Shown piece by piece: positions 1 through 12,200 of a stretch of 21,648 nt of DNA. The number at the start of each line of letters is the position of its first letter. Position 1 is the first letter of the stretch. A model generated the notes under the pieces. That model was not told where the DNA came from. It worked only from the letters and a program-made list of their open reading frames with translations, and searched no databases. The stretch comes from CAYHPY01 sp964358485 (GTDB lineage Bacteria > Elusimicrobiota > Elusimicrobia > UBA1565 > UBA9628): contig CAYHPY010000063.1 of NCBI GenBank assembly GCA_964358485.1, forward strand, positions 1 to 21,648. The letters are read 5' to 3'. Position numbers and translations under genes: made by a program.

Positions 1-2
1 AC

Positions 3-257
3 GGCGGCGGCAACCCCAACACGACCACGGGCTGTCTGGCCGCGCTGGCGGGAGGAAATTTCACCGGGCCGAGGAAGTACTTCGAGGCCACGATGTCGGG
101 CGGGCCGACGATCAAGAACTGGAGCTTGGGCATCACGGGGGCAAACTTCGTGGTGGACACCTTCTACCATGTCTTGGTCCGCTCCTCGGATACCGTGGAC
201 AACCTGGAGACGACCGCGGTGGGGGCCGGTGCCAACACCAGCCATCATAAATTCAAG
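3..257 (+). repeat. Class A module A0, truncated by the window start
   Basis: This is the C-terminal part of a class A Ig-like module. It ends in the recognisable closing strand F-Y-H-V-L-V-R-S-S-D-T-V-D-N (bases 162-203), equivalent to the Y-x-V-x-x-R-A-x-D-x-A-G-N of other modules. A Gly-rich stretch precedes it. The codon at base 33 is one of only two cysteines without a nearby partner; its partner, if any, would lie upstream. Its presence shows that the array extends to the left of the window. Confidence 0.85.
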
Positions 258-3200
258 TTCGTCGGGGGCGCGGCGACGGGGAGGATTCAGGCCCCGGACC
301 CGCTGGCCGCCAATCAATTCTTCACGCCGTCCGGCCTGGCGACTGTCTTCGGGACGGCAACCGGGGACACCCATGTCCAGGTCCTGATCAAGGACACCGA
401 CACCGCCGTCTACTGGGACGGCGGGAACTGGATCGGAGTCAGCACTTGGGGTCCGCATCCGCCCTTGGTCCTGTCGGGGGCGGATTGGACCTATTCCTTC
501 GGTGCGGCCAATTGGCGGGTCAACCACAACTACACCATGCAGGTGCGGGTCTGCAATTTCGACGCCTCCTCCTGCTCCGGGACGCTGGACCAGAACCTCG
601 GCTTCGTGGTGGACTCCTCGGCGCCCGTGAACACCATCACCAATCCCAACACCTCGGATTCCGCCTACCGGCGCGGCAAGCTCGGGACCTCTTCGGCGAC
701 CGTGGCCGATACCTCGGACTACACCGATTCCCGCCGGACCGCTTTTAATCAGCCCTCGAGCCTGGACGCGGCCTCCGTCTATTTCAAGTTTATCCGAAAT
801 AAGGACGGCAAGGAGTGGTCGGTGCCCTTGTCCACCTTCGTAACTCCTCCGGGGACCAAGCTCTACGCCTCCGACCAAGGCGCCGGTCTATGGACTTATA
901 CCACCACTTATTTTGTGACCGATCAGGCCTGGGAGGACGGCTACTCCTACAAGGGCCAAATCTACTCCAAGGACAAGGCGGGCAACGGCGACGGGGTCGG
1001 CGTCCCCGGCAACAACGGCCTGGGGGAGAGCCCGATTTGGCGTTTCGACGCCTCGTTTGCCACGGCCTCGATCTCGGTGCCGGTCAATACGGCCCACATC
1101 AACACCTTGAGCACTTTGCGCGGTGACGTCATCGATCCCAACCCGCGCCTGGGCGACGCCGACGCCGCACCCTCCGGCATCAATAAGGTCCAAGTCTACG
1201 TGAAGGACGAACTCAATCAAAAATACTTCAACGGCACGAACTTCGGAACCTCCATCGAAACTTGGTTCGACGCGACGCTCTTCCTCAACGCCGCCCAATC
1301 CACCGGAACCTGGTCCTGGACCCACGCCAACCTCAACGGCTCCTTCCTGAGCGGGCCTTATTCCGTGGTCGCCCGGGCGGTGGACAAGGCCAATAACACG
1401 CAGTACAACTTCGGCGGCAACGGCTCATCCAAGACCTTCACGATGGACAAGGACGCCCCGTCGACCGTGGTCTCGGCGCCTTCGGACCCCACCTATACCC
1501 CGCTGCAGGCCAACACCACCGGGGTGCGGGGCTGGATCAACGATCCCCTGGCCAACGGGACCTCGTCTGGAATTCTGACCGAAGGCGTGGACATCCAACT
1601 CTGGTTCCTCATCGGGGGCACGAGTTGGTACTGGAACGGAACGGCCTTCGCGGCCGCGGCCTCCACGGTGACGGAGACCGCCGCCGGGAACGCCTGGAGC
1701 ATGGCCCTCAAGCCCTCGGCGGCGATCTACGAGGACCCGGTCGCGGTCGGTGGCGGCTACAAGCGGGATACCGTTTTCCACGCCTGGGCGCGGGCCCATG
1801 ACGCCTCCAAGTTCTCCGATGGGACGCCGTCGATCTCCAGCGGCAACGTGAGTCCGCAATCCTCAATCGTCTCCTTCATCGTGGACGCGACCACTCCGAC
1901 CGCCTCCCTCACTTGGCCGATCAACTCCACCTTCGCCAACGACATCAGTTCGATCACCGGCACGGTCTTGGGCTATCTGTCGGGCGTCGACAAGGTACAC
2001 ATCCGCATCACCACCGATCCCGCGACGGGGCCGGATTGGGACGGCGGGGGCGGAAACTGGGCGGACTCCCCGGTGCCTTTCTGGAACGAGACGACCTTCG
2101 TGGGGGACTCCAGCGGGACCTGGACCTATCCCGGGGACACCGGGGACGAGCCGTTGGCCTTCAATAACCACAATCGCTATTACATCTTCGCCCGTGCCAC
2201 CGATAAAGTGGGCAACGTCCAGTCCCCCGTGGCCCAGCTCACGGTGGATTTCGACAACTCCCCGCCTTCGACCTCGGTCCATCGGCCCGTGACGGCGTAT
2301 TATTCGAATAACTCGGAATCCTCGCTCCAGATTCTCCTGACCTCCGGCACGGTTTCCGATCCGGCGCCGCTGGCCTCGGGAACCACCGAGGTCTGGATCG
2401 CCATTTCCTCGGGGGCCTTCAACGACGTCTGGTGGAACTCGGGCACCAACGCCTTTGATAAGAACCAAGCGACGATCTGGTGGTCCACCCAGGTTTATCT
2501 GACCGGCACGGACTGGACCTACGGCCCGCCCGCCTGGGCGGGGGCGGCGTTCCAGGACGGGGTGACCTATAAGGTCTACGTCAACCCGCGCGACAAGGCC
2601 GGAAACCGCGCCAGCATCGCGACCGATCCGGCGCTATTTCCGAGCGTCAAGCAGTTCATCTACGACGTGGCCCGTCCCACCGCGGCCGTGAGCAACCCGT
2701 CCAACGGCTCCGCGGTCAAATCCGGCTGGGGCAACTTCACCGGAACCTCGGTGGACCCGGGGCTTTCGCCCTCCGGCGTCAAGAAAGTGGAGGTGGCCAT
2801 CCAGAAGACCTCGGACGGCGGGGCCTTGTGGTGGGACTGGGGCACTCCCGGCTTCTCTTTGGGCGACCCGCCCCCGCCCGCCGCCTGGACCACGGTGGCC
2901 ACGACCAGCGTCCAAGGCATCGCTTCCGCCTCCATCGGCTGGTCCACCCCGGCGCCCAACGGCATGTTGGTCTCCAGCAACACCTACCGGGTGGCCGTGC
3001 GGGTCCAGGACTGGGCCACCAATCAACGGCCGGACTCCGAGTCGGCCGCCGCCGGGGCGGGCTCCTATTTCCGCTACGACACGAGCGCCCCGACCATGAC
3101 GATCACCACGCCGGGATTTGCCGCCATCATCAAGACCGCGGTCAACATAACCGGCGTGGCTGCGGATTCGACCACCGGCAACTCCGGCCTTTTCCCGGGC

Positions 3201-6200
3201 GGCACGGTCCAGATTCTCCTGAAGCTCGCCGCCAACGAGGTTTACTGGAAGGGAACCAATTCCGGCGGCGGCGACTACACCGCCAACTGGGACGACAACG
3301 CCGGGACCAAGTACGGGCAATGGCAGAGCGTTTATCTGCCCTACGAAGGTTGGACCCGTCCCTTTCCGACTTTGCCCGAGCCCGTGCTGGAATCGCGGCA
3401 ATACCGCATGTGGGTCCGGGCCACGGACTTGGCCGGCAACGCCCTCGCCACGCCCTCCAACGCCAATCTCGACGCCGACAAGCTGGCCGACGGGACGACC
3501 GACGCCTGGTACTTCAAGTACGACTCCTCGGCCCCGTATTCCCGGTCCACCTATCCGGCGGTCTACACCAATTACGCGGTGGACAAGGTCGCCGGCACTT
3601 CCTTCGAGGCCTACCAGAACCTGGAGCCCTCGGGTCTGCTGCAGATGCGCATGCGCATCCGCCGCTCCGAGGTCAACGCCCCCTGGCTGAGCATTCCCGG
3701 CAACGCCTGGCAGGCGGGTGAGCCGTCGTTTACCACCAACAAATGGAACGGGCAGGTTCCCGCCTGGGACTTCACGGGCTTTCCGGTCAACCTTTTCGAG
3801 GACGGTTTCCAATATTACGCCAACGCCCAGGCCGAGGACAACGCGACCAATATCGAAACCAAGTACACCACCTACACCTTCACCGTGGACTATTCGACCC
3901 CGTTTACCAAGGTCACCTTCCCGGTCAACAACGGCTTCGTGACCGGCACGCTCACCGTCGCGGGCACCGCCGACGACCGCTTCTGCCCCAACAATCCCTA
4001 CTGCGACGCGCCCAACGGCCGCAAGTACGAGTCCGGCATCCACTCCACCTGGACCTTCGTGACCTCGAGCGTGACCGTCGCCCTCCGGGAGGTCGACGTC
4101 ACCAACAGCTACTGGGACGGAACGGGCTTCACCCAGGCCAATCCCGTCTGGTCGTCGGCCACCTTCGTCGGGGACTCGAGCGGAACCTGGACCTTCAAGC
4201 TGCCGCCGACCGCGCTCACCAGCCCCCGGAACTATCAAGTCAGCGCCCGCGCCCAGGACCGCGCCGGCAATTACACCGCCATCCTCACCACCGTCGCCTT
4301 CAAATACGACACCACCCCTCCCACCGGCGTCTCGACCGCCCCGTTCGGTTTTCAGAACTCCCTCAACTACATCTATGGAACGGCCCAGGACGATTCGCCG
4401 GGCGAACTGGACGTGGTCCTGCTGCGAATCCGGGAAATCGACTGCGCGGACACCGATCTCGACTGCCACGGCCCGCCGGGCTTTCCGGTCATGCACTGGA
4501 ACGGCAACGCCTGGCAGGTGCCGGAGGTGTGGCTGGCCTCCGGGACCGTCGGGGCCCTGGTCAGCGGCACCACCTACCAGTGGATCATGGACACCTCGGC
4601 GGTGGCGTGGGACAATAAATCCACCTTCACCGTGACCGTGCGCCCGCGCGACAAAGCCCTCAACGTGCAGGCCCTGCACAGTTACGAGGACACCACCTTT
4701 TACCTGGAGACCCCGGCGGCCTCGATCTCCCTCTCGGAGCCGCCGCCGGACGCGGGCATTCGGCAATACAACACCGACCCGGGTTCCTTGGTCCTGCGCT
4801 CGAGCGGCACCGGGGCCAATTTCCGGGCCATCGATGGAATCCGGCTCAAGCTTCAGCGCCTGACCGAACCCACCAGCTACTGGTATGACGGCACGGGCAC
4901 CAATTACAACAACGACCCCTCCACGTACACCTCGCTGGATCCCGGCGGGTCCCAATTCTGGGACCGGGCCTGGACCACCATCCCGGGGCCCTGGACCCAG
5001 GACAACTCCTCTTACACCCTGACCGCCTTCGGCGTCAACGGGGCGGGCCAGCAGTCCGCCCCGGTGTCCCGGACCTTCGTCGTGGACAAGACCCGGCCCA
5101 CCGGCACCATCACTTCTCCGGCTGCGGTGGCTTGCCCGGGCTATAGCGCCTGCGTCAAGACTCTGCCGACCCTGGAGGGAACCACCACCGACCCCGGCAA
5201 CCCCCTGCCTCCCTCGATCACCTCCTCCAATTTCTGGTTCCGCCTGAAAAATCTTAAATTCGGAACCTATTGGGACGGCACGGCTTTCGTGGATCCCGGC
5301 GTGGGCAATCCCCCCGAATTCCTGGCGGGGACTTTCGCGCAGGAAGGCAACCCCTTGGCTCCTGATTTCCGGTGGAGCAGCGCCACCATGGCGGGGCCGG
5401 CGGTGCAGGATGGAATCCCTTACCGGATTTTGGCCCGCTCCAAGGACAAGGCCGGAAATCAGCAGGGCGACGTCACGACCGCCCTGGAAGGACAGATGAC
5501 CTCCTTCGACTTCCTCTACGACACCCATTCCCCGGTGGCCACCATGCTCCAGCCCCCGACCGGCTACGTGTACCTGAGCCTGACGCCGATCGGAGGCACT
5601 TCCAACGACGTCCCGGGAACCTGGGGCGATCAGCTCAACTCGGGCATGTCCGCCGTGGAGTTCGAGCTGAGGGATCCGACCTTCAACGTCTGCTGGCGCT
5701 CCGACGGGGCCGGGACCGGCGCCTTCGGCTCCTGCACCAACGCCTTCTTCCCGGCCTCGGGCCTGGCGCCGTGGACCACCGGCCATTCCCAACTCGACCC
5801 GGCCCTGGGCAACGGCCGCCCGTACGTCATCCGGGCGCGCGGCATCGATCGGGCGGCCAACACCCAAACCAGTTTCGGGACCCCGGTCTCCAGCCGGACG
5901 GTCTATGTGGATAAAACCCCGCCGCTTTCCGGCTTTATCAAGCCCGTCCACGGAAACTCCTATCACGCCAACGCCCTCAACGGCGGCTCGGCGCTCAACG
6001 GGACGGCCGACGATCCGGAAGAAGCGCTTTATCGGGACTTGGACGCCTTGAAGCAGGTTGAGCTCGTCGTCTGGTACCTCGATGGGGGAACGAGCTACTA
6101 CTACCTGGCCGCCCAGGGCACCAACGGCACGGCCTTCTCTTCCAATACCACCGAGGGGGCTCAGTGGAAGGTGGTCCAGGACACCGACACCTGGGACATG

Positions 6201-9200
6201 CTCTTCACCGACGGCTCCCCGGCCTGGCACTACTGGATCTCCGACCGCCAATACTATGCCAAGAGCCGGGCCACCGACCGCGCCAGCTCCGCCTCGGGCG
6301 CGATCGTCGGAAATACGGCGGCCGCGCCGGCGGCCTTCGGGTCCAATTACGTCGGCTTCGTCGTGGACACGACCACGCCCAAGTCCCTCGTGACCCAGCC
6401 CCCGCAGACCGGCTTCATCCAGAACCTGAGCGTGGTGGCCGGGACTTCCAACAGCGATTTGTCGATGAACAACACCTATTACCTGCGCATCTGGTACACC
6501 TCCGGCGCCGACGAGTTCTATTGGGCGGGCGGGGGTTGGGGCGCGGCCAACGTTCAGACCCAATTGCCGGTCAAAGTCAGCGGTTCCACCGGAACGGTGA
6601 CTTGGAGCTATCCGTGCCGCCTTCCTCCCAACCAGGCGGACTGTCTTCCCGTGCCCCATGTCAGCCCCAGCATCGGCCAGCCCGACGGCACGATCTATCG
6701 GATCGCCATCCAAGCCAAGGACAACGCCGGGAACCTGGAGACGCCGACCACGGCCCAGATGACCTTGGACCAGGGCGGCCCCTCGGTGTCCATTTCGACC
6801 CCGATGGCGGTGCCCTACAACAGCTATGGCCCGGGCCGGGACCTGGTCCAACTCCGCGGGGTCTCGGCCGACGCCCCGGCCAACGTGGATTATGTCAACG
6901 TCGAGGTCCGCAACGTGTCCGACTCCCCCAATCCGGTGTGGACGGGCTCGGCCTGGACCACGGCGGTGAGTTCGCATTACTTCGTCGCGACCGCCACCAA
7001 CCCCTGGACCTACGCCATCGACGGCACGACTTGGACGGCCAATAAACAGTACCGCATCCGGGTGCAGGCCTACGACACGGCCGGCAACCCCTCGGCCACC
7101 GATCCCGAAACCTATCCCCAGCGCTTCTTCGTCTACGACGTCAATAAGCCGTCTTCCACCTTCACGGTGCCCGCGGCCGACGGATCCTTGTTCCCGCGCG
7201 GTCAGCCCGCGGCGCTGAGCGGGCAGGCCTTCGATTGGCGCAACAACCCCGGGGTGGAAGCCAAATCCGGGCTTCAAAAAGTCGAGATCGCCGTCTTCAA
7301 GCAGGGCGCCCCGCCCAATTACTGGGACGGCTTGACCTGGGACACCTCCGGTTCCGAATTCTGGAGGAGCGCCTCCACGACCACCGCGGCCGACCCCGCC
7401 ACCACCACCTTGCCCGAAACCTGGACCTATCCGCCCTCCAGCCCGGCCGGGGACGCGGCGGCCATTCCCTGGGTGGACGGGTCCAGCTACACCGTGAAGG
7501 TGCGATCCTATGACCGGACCAATAACATGGAGAGCTTCGTCTCCCGGAATTTCGTCTACGACGCCCAGGCCCCGACCACCACGGTCTCGGTGCCCATGTC
7601 CAGCGAATACCTGGCGTCCTTCGTCCTGAGCTCCGGGCCCTATACGGAGGCGACCACCCTCAACGGCGGCGCCACGGTGCAGATCGCCATCCGCGACTTC
7701 CTGGGTTCCTACTGGGACGGGAGCGCCTTCTCCGGCTTCGGGGGCAATTCCTGGAGGGGAGGCAAGATCGAGTCCTTCCTCGCGGGCTCCAGCTGGACTT
7801 TCACGGACGCCGGACTCGGAGCCGCGATGTTGGCGGGGGGGATCACCGAACCCCGGACCTACACCCTCTTCATCCGCGGGGTGGACGCCGCGGGCAACCA
7901 GAATCGCACCAACGGCAATCCTTTCGGGGTGGGAGGGGGGAGGAACTTCACGATCGACCAGTTCCGCCCGGTGTCCCGCGCCACGGTTCCGGCCGAGGGC
8001 TCCTATGTGGCCCATTACGTCACCCCCATTCAGGGCACGGCCTCCGACCAGCACGCGGTCTCTCCGACCGGCGTCGGCATCAACTCGGTTTACTTCAAGG
8101 GCATGCGGGAGGATTCCGGCGGGCTCTCTTCCCGCCGTTTCTGGAACGGCACCAACTGGGGCTCGGCGTCCGACCTGGGCTTCAACCTGCTGGCCAACAT
8201 CATCGGGGGCGCGCAGAGCGAGGTGACCATTCAGAGCCTGGGCAACCTGCCCGAGAGCGCCTTCCAGGACGGCTACCGTTACCGGATCGCCTCGCAGGGA
8301 ACGGACCTCTTGGGCAACCTGGAGATCGCCAACTCCACCTTGACCTTCGTCTTCGACCGTTCGACCCCGACGGCCGCGTTCCTGATCCCGGCCGCGGCGG
8401 CGCTCGACATCAGCTCCTTCAACTTCACCTTCTCTTCCGGAACCCACGCGGAGTCCTATCCCTTCGGACAGGCGGTGGTCTCCTCCGTCAGCCGGGTGGA
8501 CTTCCAGATCCGGGATATTTCCGCCGGGCCGCACACGATCCCCAGCACCTGCGGCGGAAACCCCTGCGAGTGGTGGAACGGCGAGGCCTGGACCGATTCC
8601 GCGGATTTGAACGCCATCAGCTCCCGCGCCGCGGCCCACCAAAGCTCCTGGACCTTCTCGGCCCTGCCCGCCGACTGGGTGCGGGGCGACGCGGCCCCGG
8701 ACGGCCGCCAATACATGCTGAGAATCCGCGCGCGGGACAACGCCGGCAACCAGGGGACCTTCCCGGCCCAGTTCACCGCCGGGTCCCTGGCGACTTTCGA
8801 TGGGACCCCGCCGCTCTCGGGCGTCGTCCTGCCCGCCGGCCCCGACAACGGGGTGATCAACACCTTGGCCTCGATCACGGGCACGGCGACCGATCCGGTC
8901 AGCAACGCGTCGTCCTCGAGCGTGAAAGCGGTCTACTTGGCGATCAAGAGCGATCCGGGCAACACCGACGGGACGGCCAACAAACATTGGGATGAGACGG
9001 CCGGGGATTGGGCGCCGGTCGCGGCCGGGGTGAAGTGGAGCACGACCAACTGGAACGGGACCCAGTGGACTTTCGCGTCCCAGGCCCTGGACCCGAAGCT
9101 GACCTCGTTCATGAAGTACATTCTCGTCTCCAGCGCGACCGACAAGGCCGGAAACTCCCAATTCGCCGCCGCTCCGGGAACCCCGCCTTACCGGATCAAG

Positions 9201-12200
9201 GAATTCCAACCCCCGCCCGCGGTCAGCACGGTGACTTTCCCCTTGGACGGCGGCTACTACAACCGCATGGTGACCCTCCAAGGAACCGCCAACGACAAGA
9301 CCACCCGGGTCGAAATCAAGCTCCAGCGCCGCGACACCAACGAGTGTTGGGGCGGCGGACAGCTCTTCTCCGGCTCGCCGTGGGTCTCCTGCACGGGCGC
9401 CACGGTTTCCACGGCGACCCGGGTGGTCTACCCCGCGGGGGCCAACTGGTCCTACCCGCCGGGCAACGAGGCTCTTCCCAACTGGACGACGGTCAACGAC
9501 ACCACCTTCACTTTGACCGAGACCGGCTACAACGCTTTCAACATCGCCGAGCTCCAGCCCACCGGGCTGTCGTTTGTCATCGACATGTCCTCCCCGGTGT
9601 CCAAGGTCATCTTCCCGTTCAACAATATGGCCGTCGCCGTGCCTCCGACCATCCAAGGCACCACGCAGGATCCTGTCTACAAGGAGATCACGGCGGCCTC
9701 CAAGCTTCTGGTGCCCAACGGGGTGCGCCTGCGCCTGAAGATGACGGCCCCGGTGCAATACTGGGAGGAGCACCTGGCCGCCTGGAATCCCTCGCCGGCC
9801 TTCAGCACGGCGGCCATCGGCGGGCTGATCTCCGGGACGACCTCCCCGTGGACTTGGGCCACGGCCTTCCCGGGAACCGTGTGGACCGCCGGCAAAACCT
9901 ACGAGTTGGGCGCCTCCGGCCTGGACAAGGCCGTGGGCATGCCCGCCGGGGCCAACGCCGAGGACATCCTGGCCCCCATCACTTTCACCTACGATCCCTC
10001 GACTCCGACCGTGGTCCTGCAAAATCCCAATGTCGGGCGTGAGCGGCTGATGAGCGTCATCTCGGGCACCTCGCAGGACGAGCCCCTCGGGGTCGGACAG
10101 GTGTCGGCGGTCCAAGTCCGGGTCCAGCGCAAGAGCGGGGTCGAATTCTACGCCAATCCCTTGAACAACATGGTCTTCGACGGAGCCGACGCCAACCTCG
10201 CCTGGGCGACGGCCACCTACACGGTGAATTGGGACAACTGGACGCTCTCCAGCGGCATCCCCTGGGTCAGCGGCTCGACCTACACCGTCAACGCGCGCGC
10301 GCGGGACTGGGCGGCGAGCCACTCCATGGTCTATTCCACCTACACTTTCGTTTACGACGTCGTGCCGCCGAGCTCCACGGTGCTCTACCCGATCCACGGC
10401 AGCACGATCTCGGCGCTGGCCTCGCTCTCCGGGACCATGACCGACGTGACCAACGCCAGCCTTCCCGACAACATCAACCTGGGGAGCGTTCCGACGATGC
10501 GCATGAAGCTCCGGCGCCTGAGCGACGGCTGGTACTGGGACGGCGGTTCCTGGCAGTCGGGCGAGCAGGTCGTCCAGACCGCCTTGGCCGGCATGGAGGT
10601 CTGGACCACCTCCTGGACCATCAATCCGAGCAAGCTTCCCCAGACCGGCAACGGCACGCTGACCAGCGGGACTTCCTATTACGTGACCTCCTCGGGCATC
10701 GACGACGCCGCCGACGGCGGCAATCCCGAGGTCTGGGACTCGCCGCGGGGCTCGACCTTTACCTTCGATAATTCCGTTCCGAACACGACGATCGCCGCGC
10801 CCCTGCCCGGCCGCAAATACAAGAGCCTGCCGACCATCAGCGGCGGTTCCTTCGACAATGTGGCCGTCGCCACGGTCTCGATCTCCATCGAGCAGACCGG
10901 CAAGGCCCCGCCCAACTGCTACCGGACCAACCCGGACAACGATTTCGAGGGGGCCTGCCCGGCTTGGTTCAAGGCGTCCGGGGCGCCGGCGTCCTGGAGC
11001 TTCACTTTCTCGCCGTCCACCTGGCAGCACAACACCTCCTATGTGGTCTACTCCACCGCCACCGACATGGGCGGTGTGGTTCAGACGGCTTTGAGTTCCG
11101 CGGCGTTCACCTTCGACATTCACGCTCCGACCGCCACCCTGACCAACCCCGCGGCGTGGTTCAACAACACCTTCACCGATTTTTCCGGGGCCACCAACGA
11201 TTCCCCGGCCGGGGTGGATCTTGTCGGCCCCAACGAGCCGCGCGTGGCGTTGTCCTCGGAATCCGGGGGAGCGGCGGGCTCCTGGTGGAACGGGGTGGAC
11301 TTCACCGGCCTGGCGGAAAATTACCTGGCGACGACCGGAAACTGGTCTTTGGCCCTGCCCCCCATCGGCAATTTCACCAACGGCAAGACCTATATGGTCC
11401 GCGTCCGGACCCGCGACCTGGCCCTTCCGACCAACGAGCGGGTGCAGAGCTTCACCCGCTCCTACGACTCTGTCGATCCGGTGGGAAGCCTCGCCAATCC
11501 GGCCAACGGCTCCTACAAATCCGGCAACTTCACGATCTCGGGCAACGCCACGGACCCGGACCCCGGCGCCCCCCTGGTCTATTCCGCGGTCTCCACCGTC
11601 ACCATTTCGATCATGGAAGACGACGGCACCCCGACCTGCTACGACCTCGTGGCCAACAACTTCGCCGCCCCCGCCTGCCCGAGCTTCTTCGCGGTCACCG
11701 GCGCGGCGCCCTTCGCCGCGTGGAGCTTCACGCCTGTGTCGGCGCCCTATGCCAACAGCAAGCGCTACGTGGTCCTGGTTAAAACCGGCGACAACGCCGG
11801 CAACACCGATGATTCCTACGCCGCGGGCGTGAGCTCGAATACCTTCACCTACGACCTCACCGCCTCCACCATCGGCATCACCAATCCGGATTTGGCTCGG
11901 GAGCGCTTTCCGACGCCCATCACCGGGATGGCGGGAGACACGGCGCCCGGCTACGTGGGCCTGGTCCAGGTCCGCCTGCGCCGCATGAACGCGCCGTCCA
12001 AGTACGCCAACCCCGGCGCCGCGCTGGCCTGGAACCTGGACGTGGGCGACCCGGCCCAGGAAGAGGCGGCCTTTTTCAACGCCACCTACTCCGGGATCAA
12101 TTGGGACAACTGGACCGTGTCCAGCGGGAATTTCACCAGCGGCGACCAATACTCCTTCGAGGCGCGTTCCCGCGACAACGCCGGCAACTGGTCGACCTCC

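Larger units (their letters stand above)
258..5510 (+). repeat. Class A modules A1-A13
   Basis: This stretch has 13 modules of 115-148 residues. Typical examples are A1 (YWDG at about base 411, W-T-Y at about 489), A10 (linker F-T-V-D-Y-S-T-P at 3879, YWDG) and A11 (F-K-Y-D-T-T-P-P at 4299, a perfect linker). A2, A6 and A9 lack a clear YWDG turn but keep the linker and the closing strand. Cysteine pairs occur in A1 (552/573), A10 (3984/4002), A11 (4443/4464) and A13 (5133/5151), all in loops. A5 and A10 share an identical ten-residue strand. Four of the five codons I found in the window that would stop the mirror antisense frame (CTA or TCA) lie in the first 2.6 kb here. Confidence 0.85.
5511..9983 (+). 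repeat. Class A modules A14-A24
   Basis: This stretch has 11 modules of 123-152 residues. A14 and A23 carry a cysteine-bracketed loop where other modules have the YWDG turn. A15 (5901-6356) is long at 152 residues, with an extra Tyr-rich stretch (S-Y-Y-Y-L-A). A16 has a C-x8-C pair (6615/6642) directly after its W-S-Y strand, and A21 a C-x4-C pair (8550/8565) just before W-W-N-G. A19 (7551-7946) keeps a clean YWDG turn and W-T-F strand. A22 and A23 have less regular linkers (F-D-G-T-P-P at 8796; R-I-K-E-F-Q-P at 9192), so those two boundaries are the least certain in the block. Confidence 0.83.
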
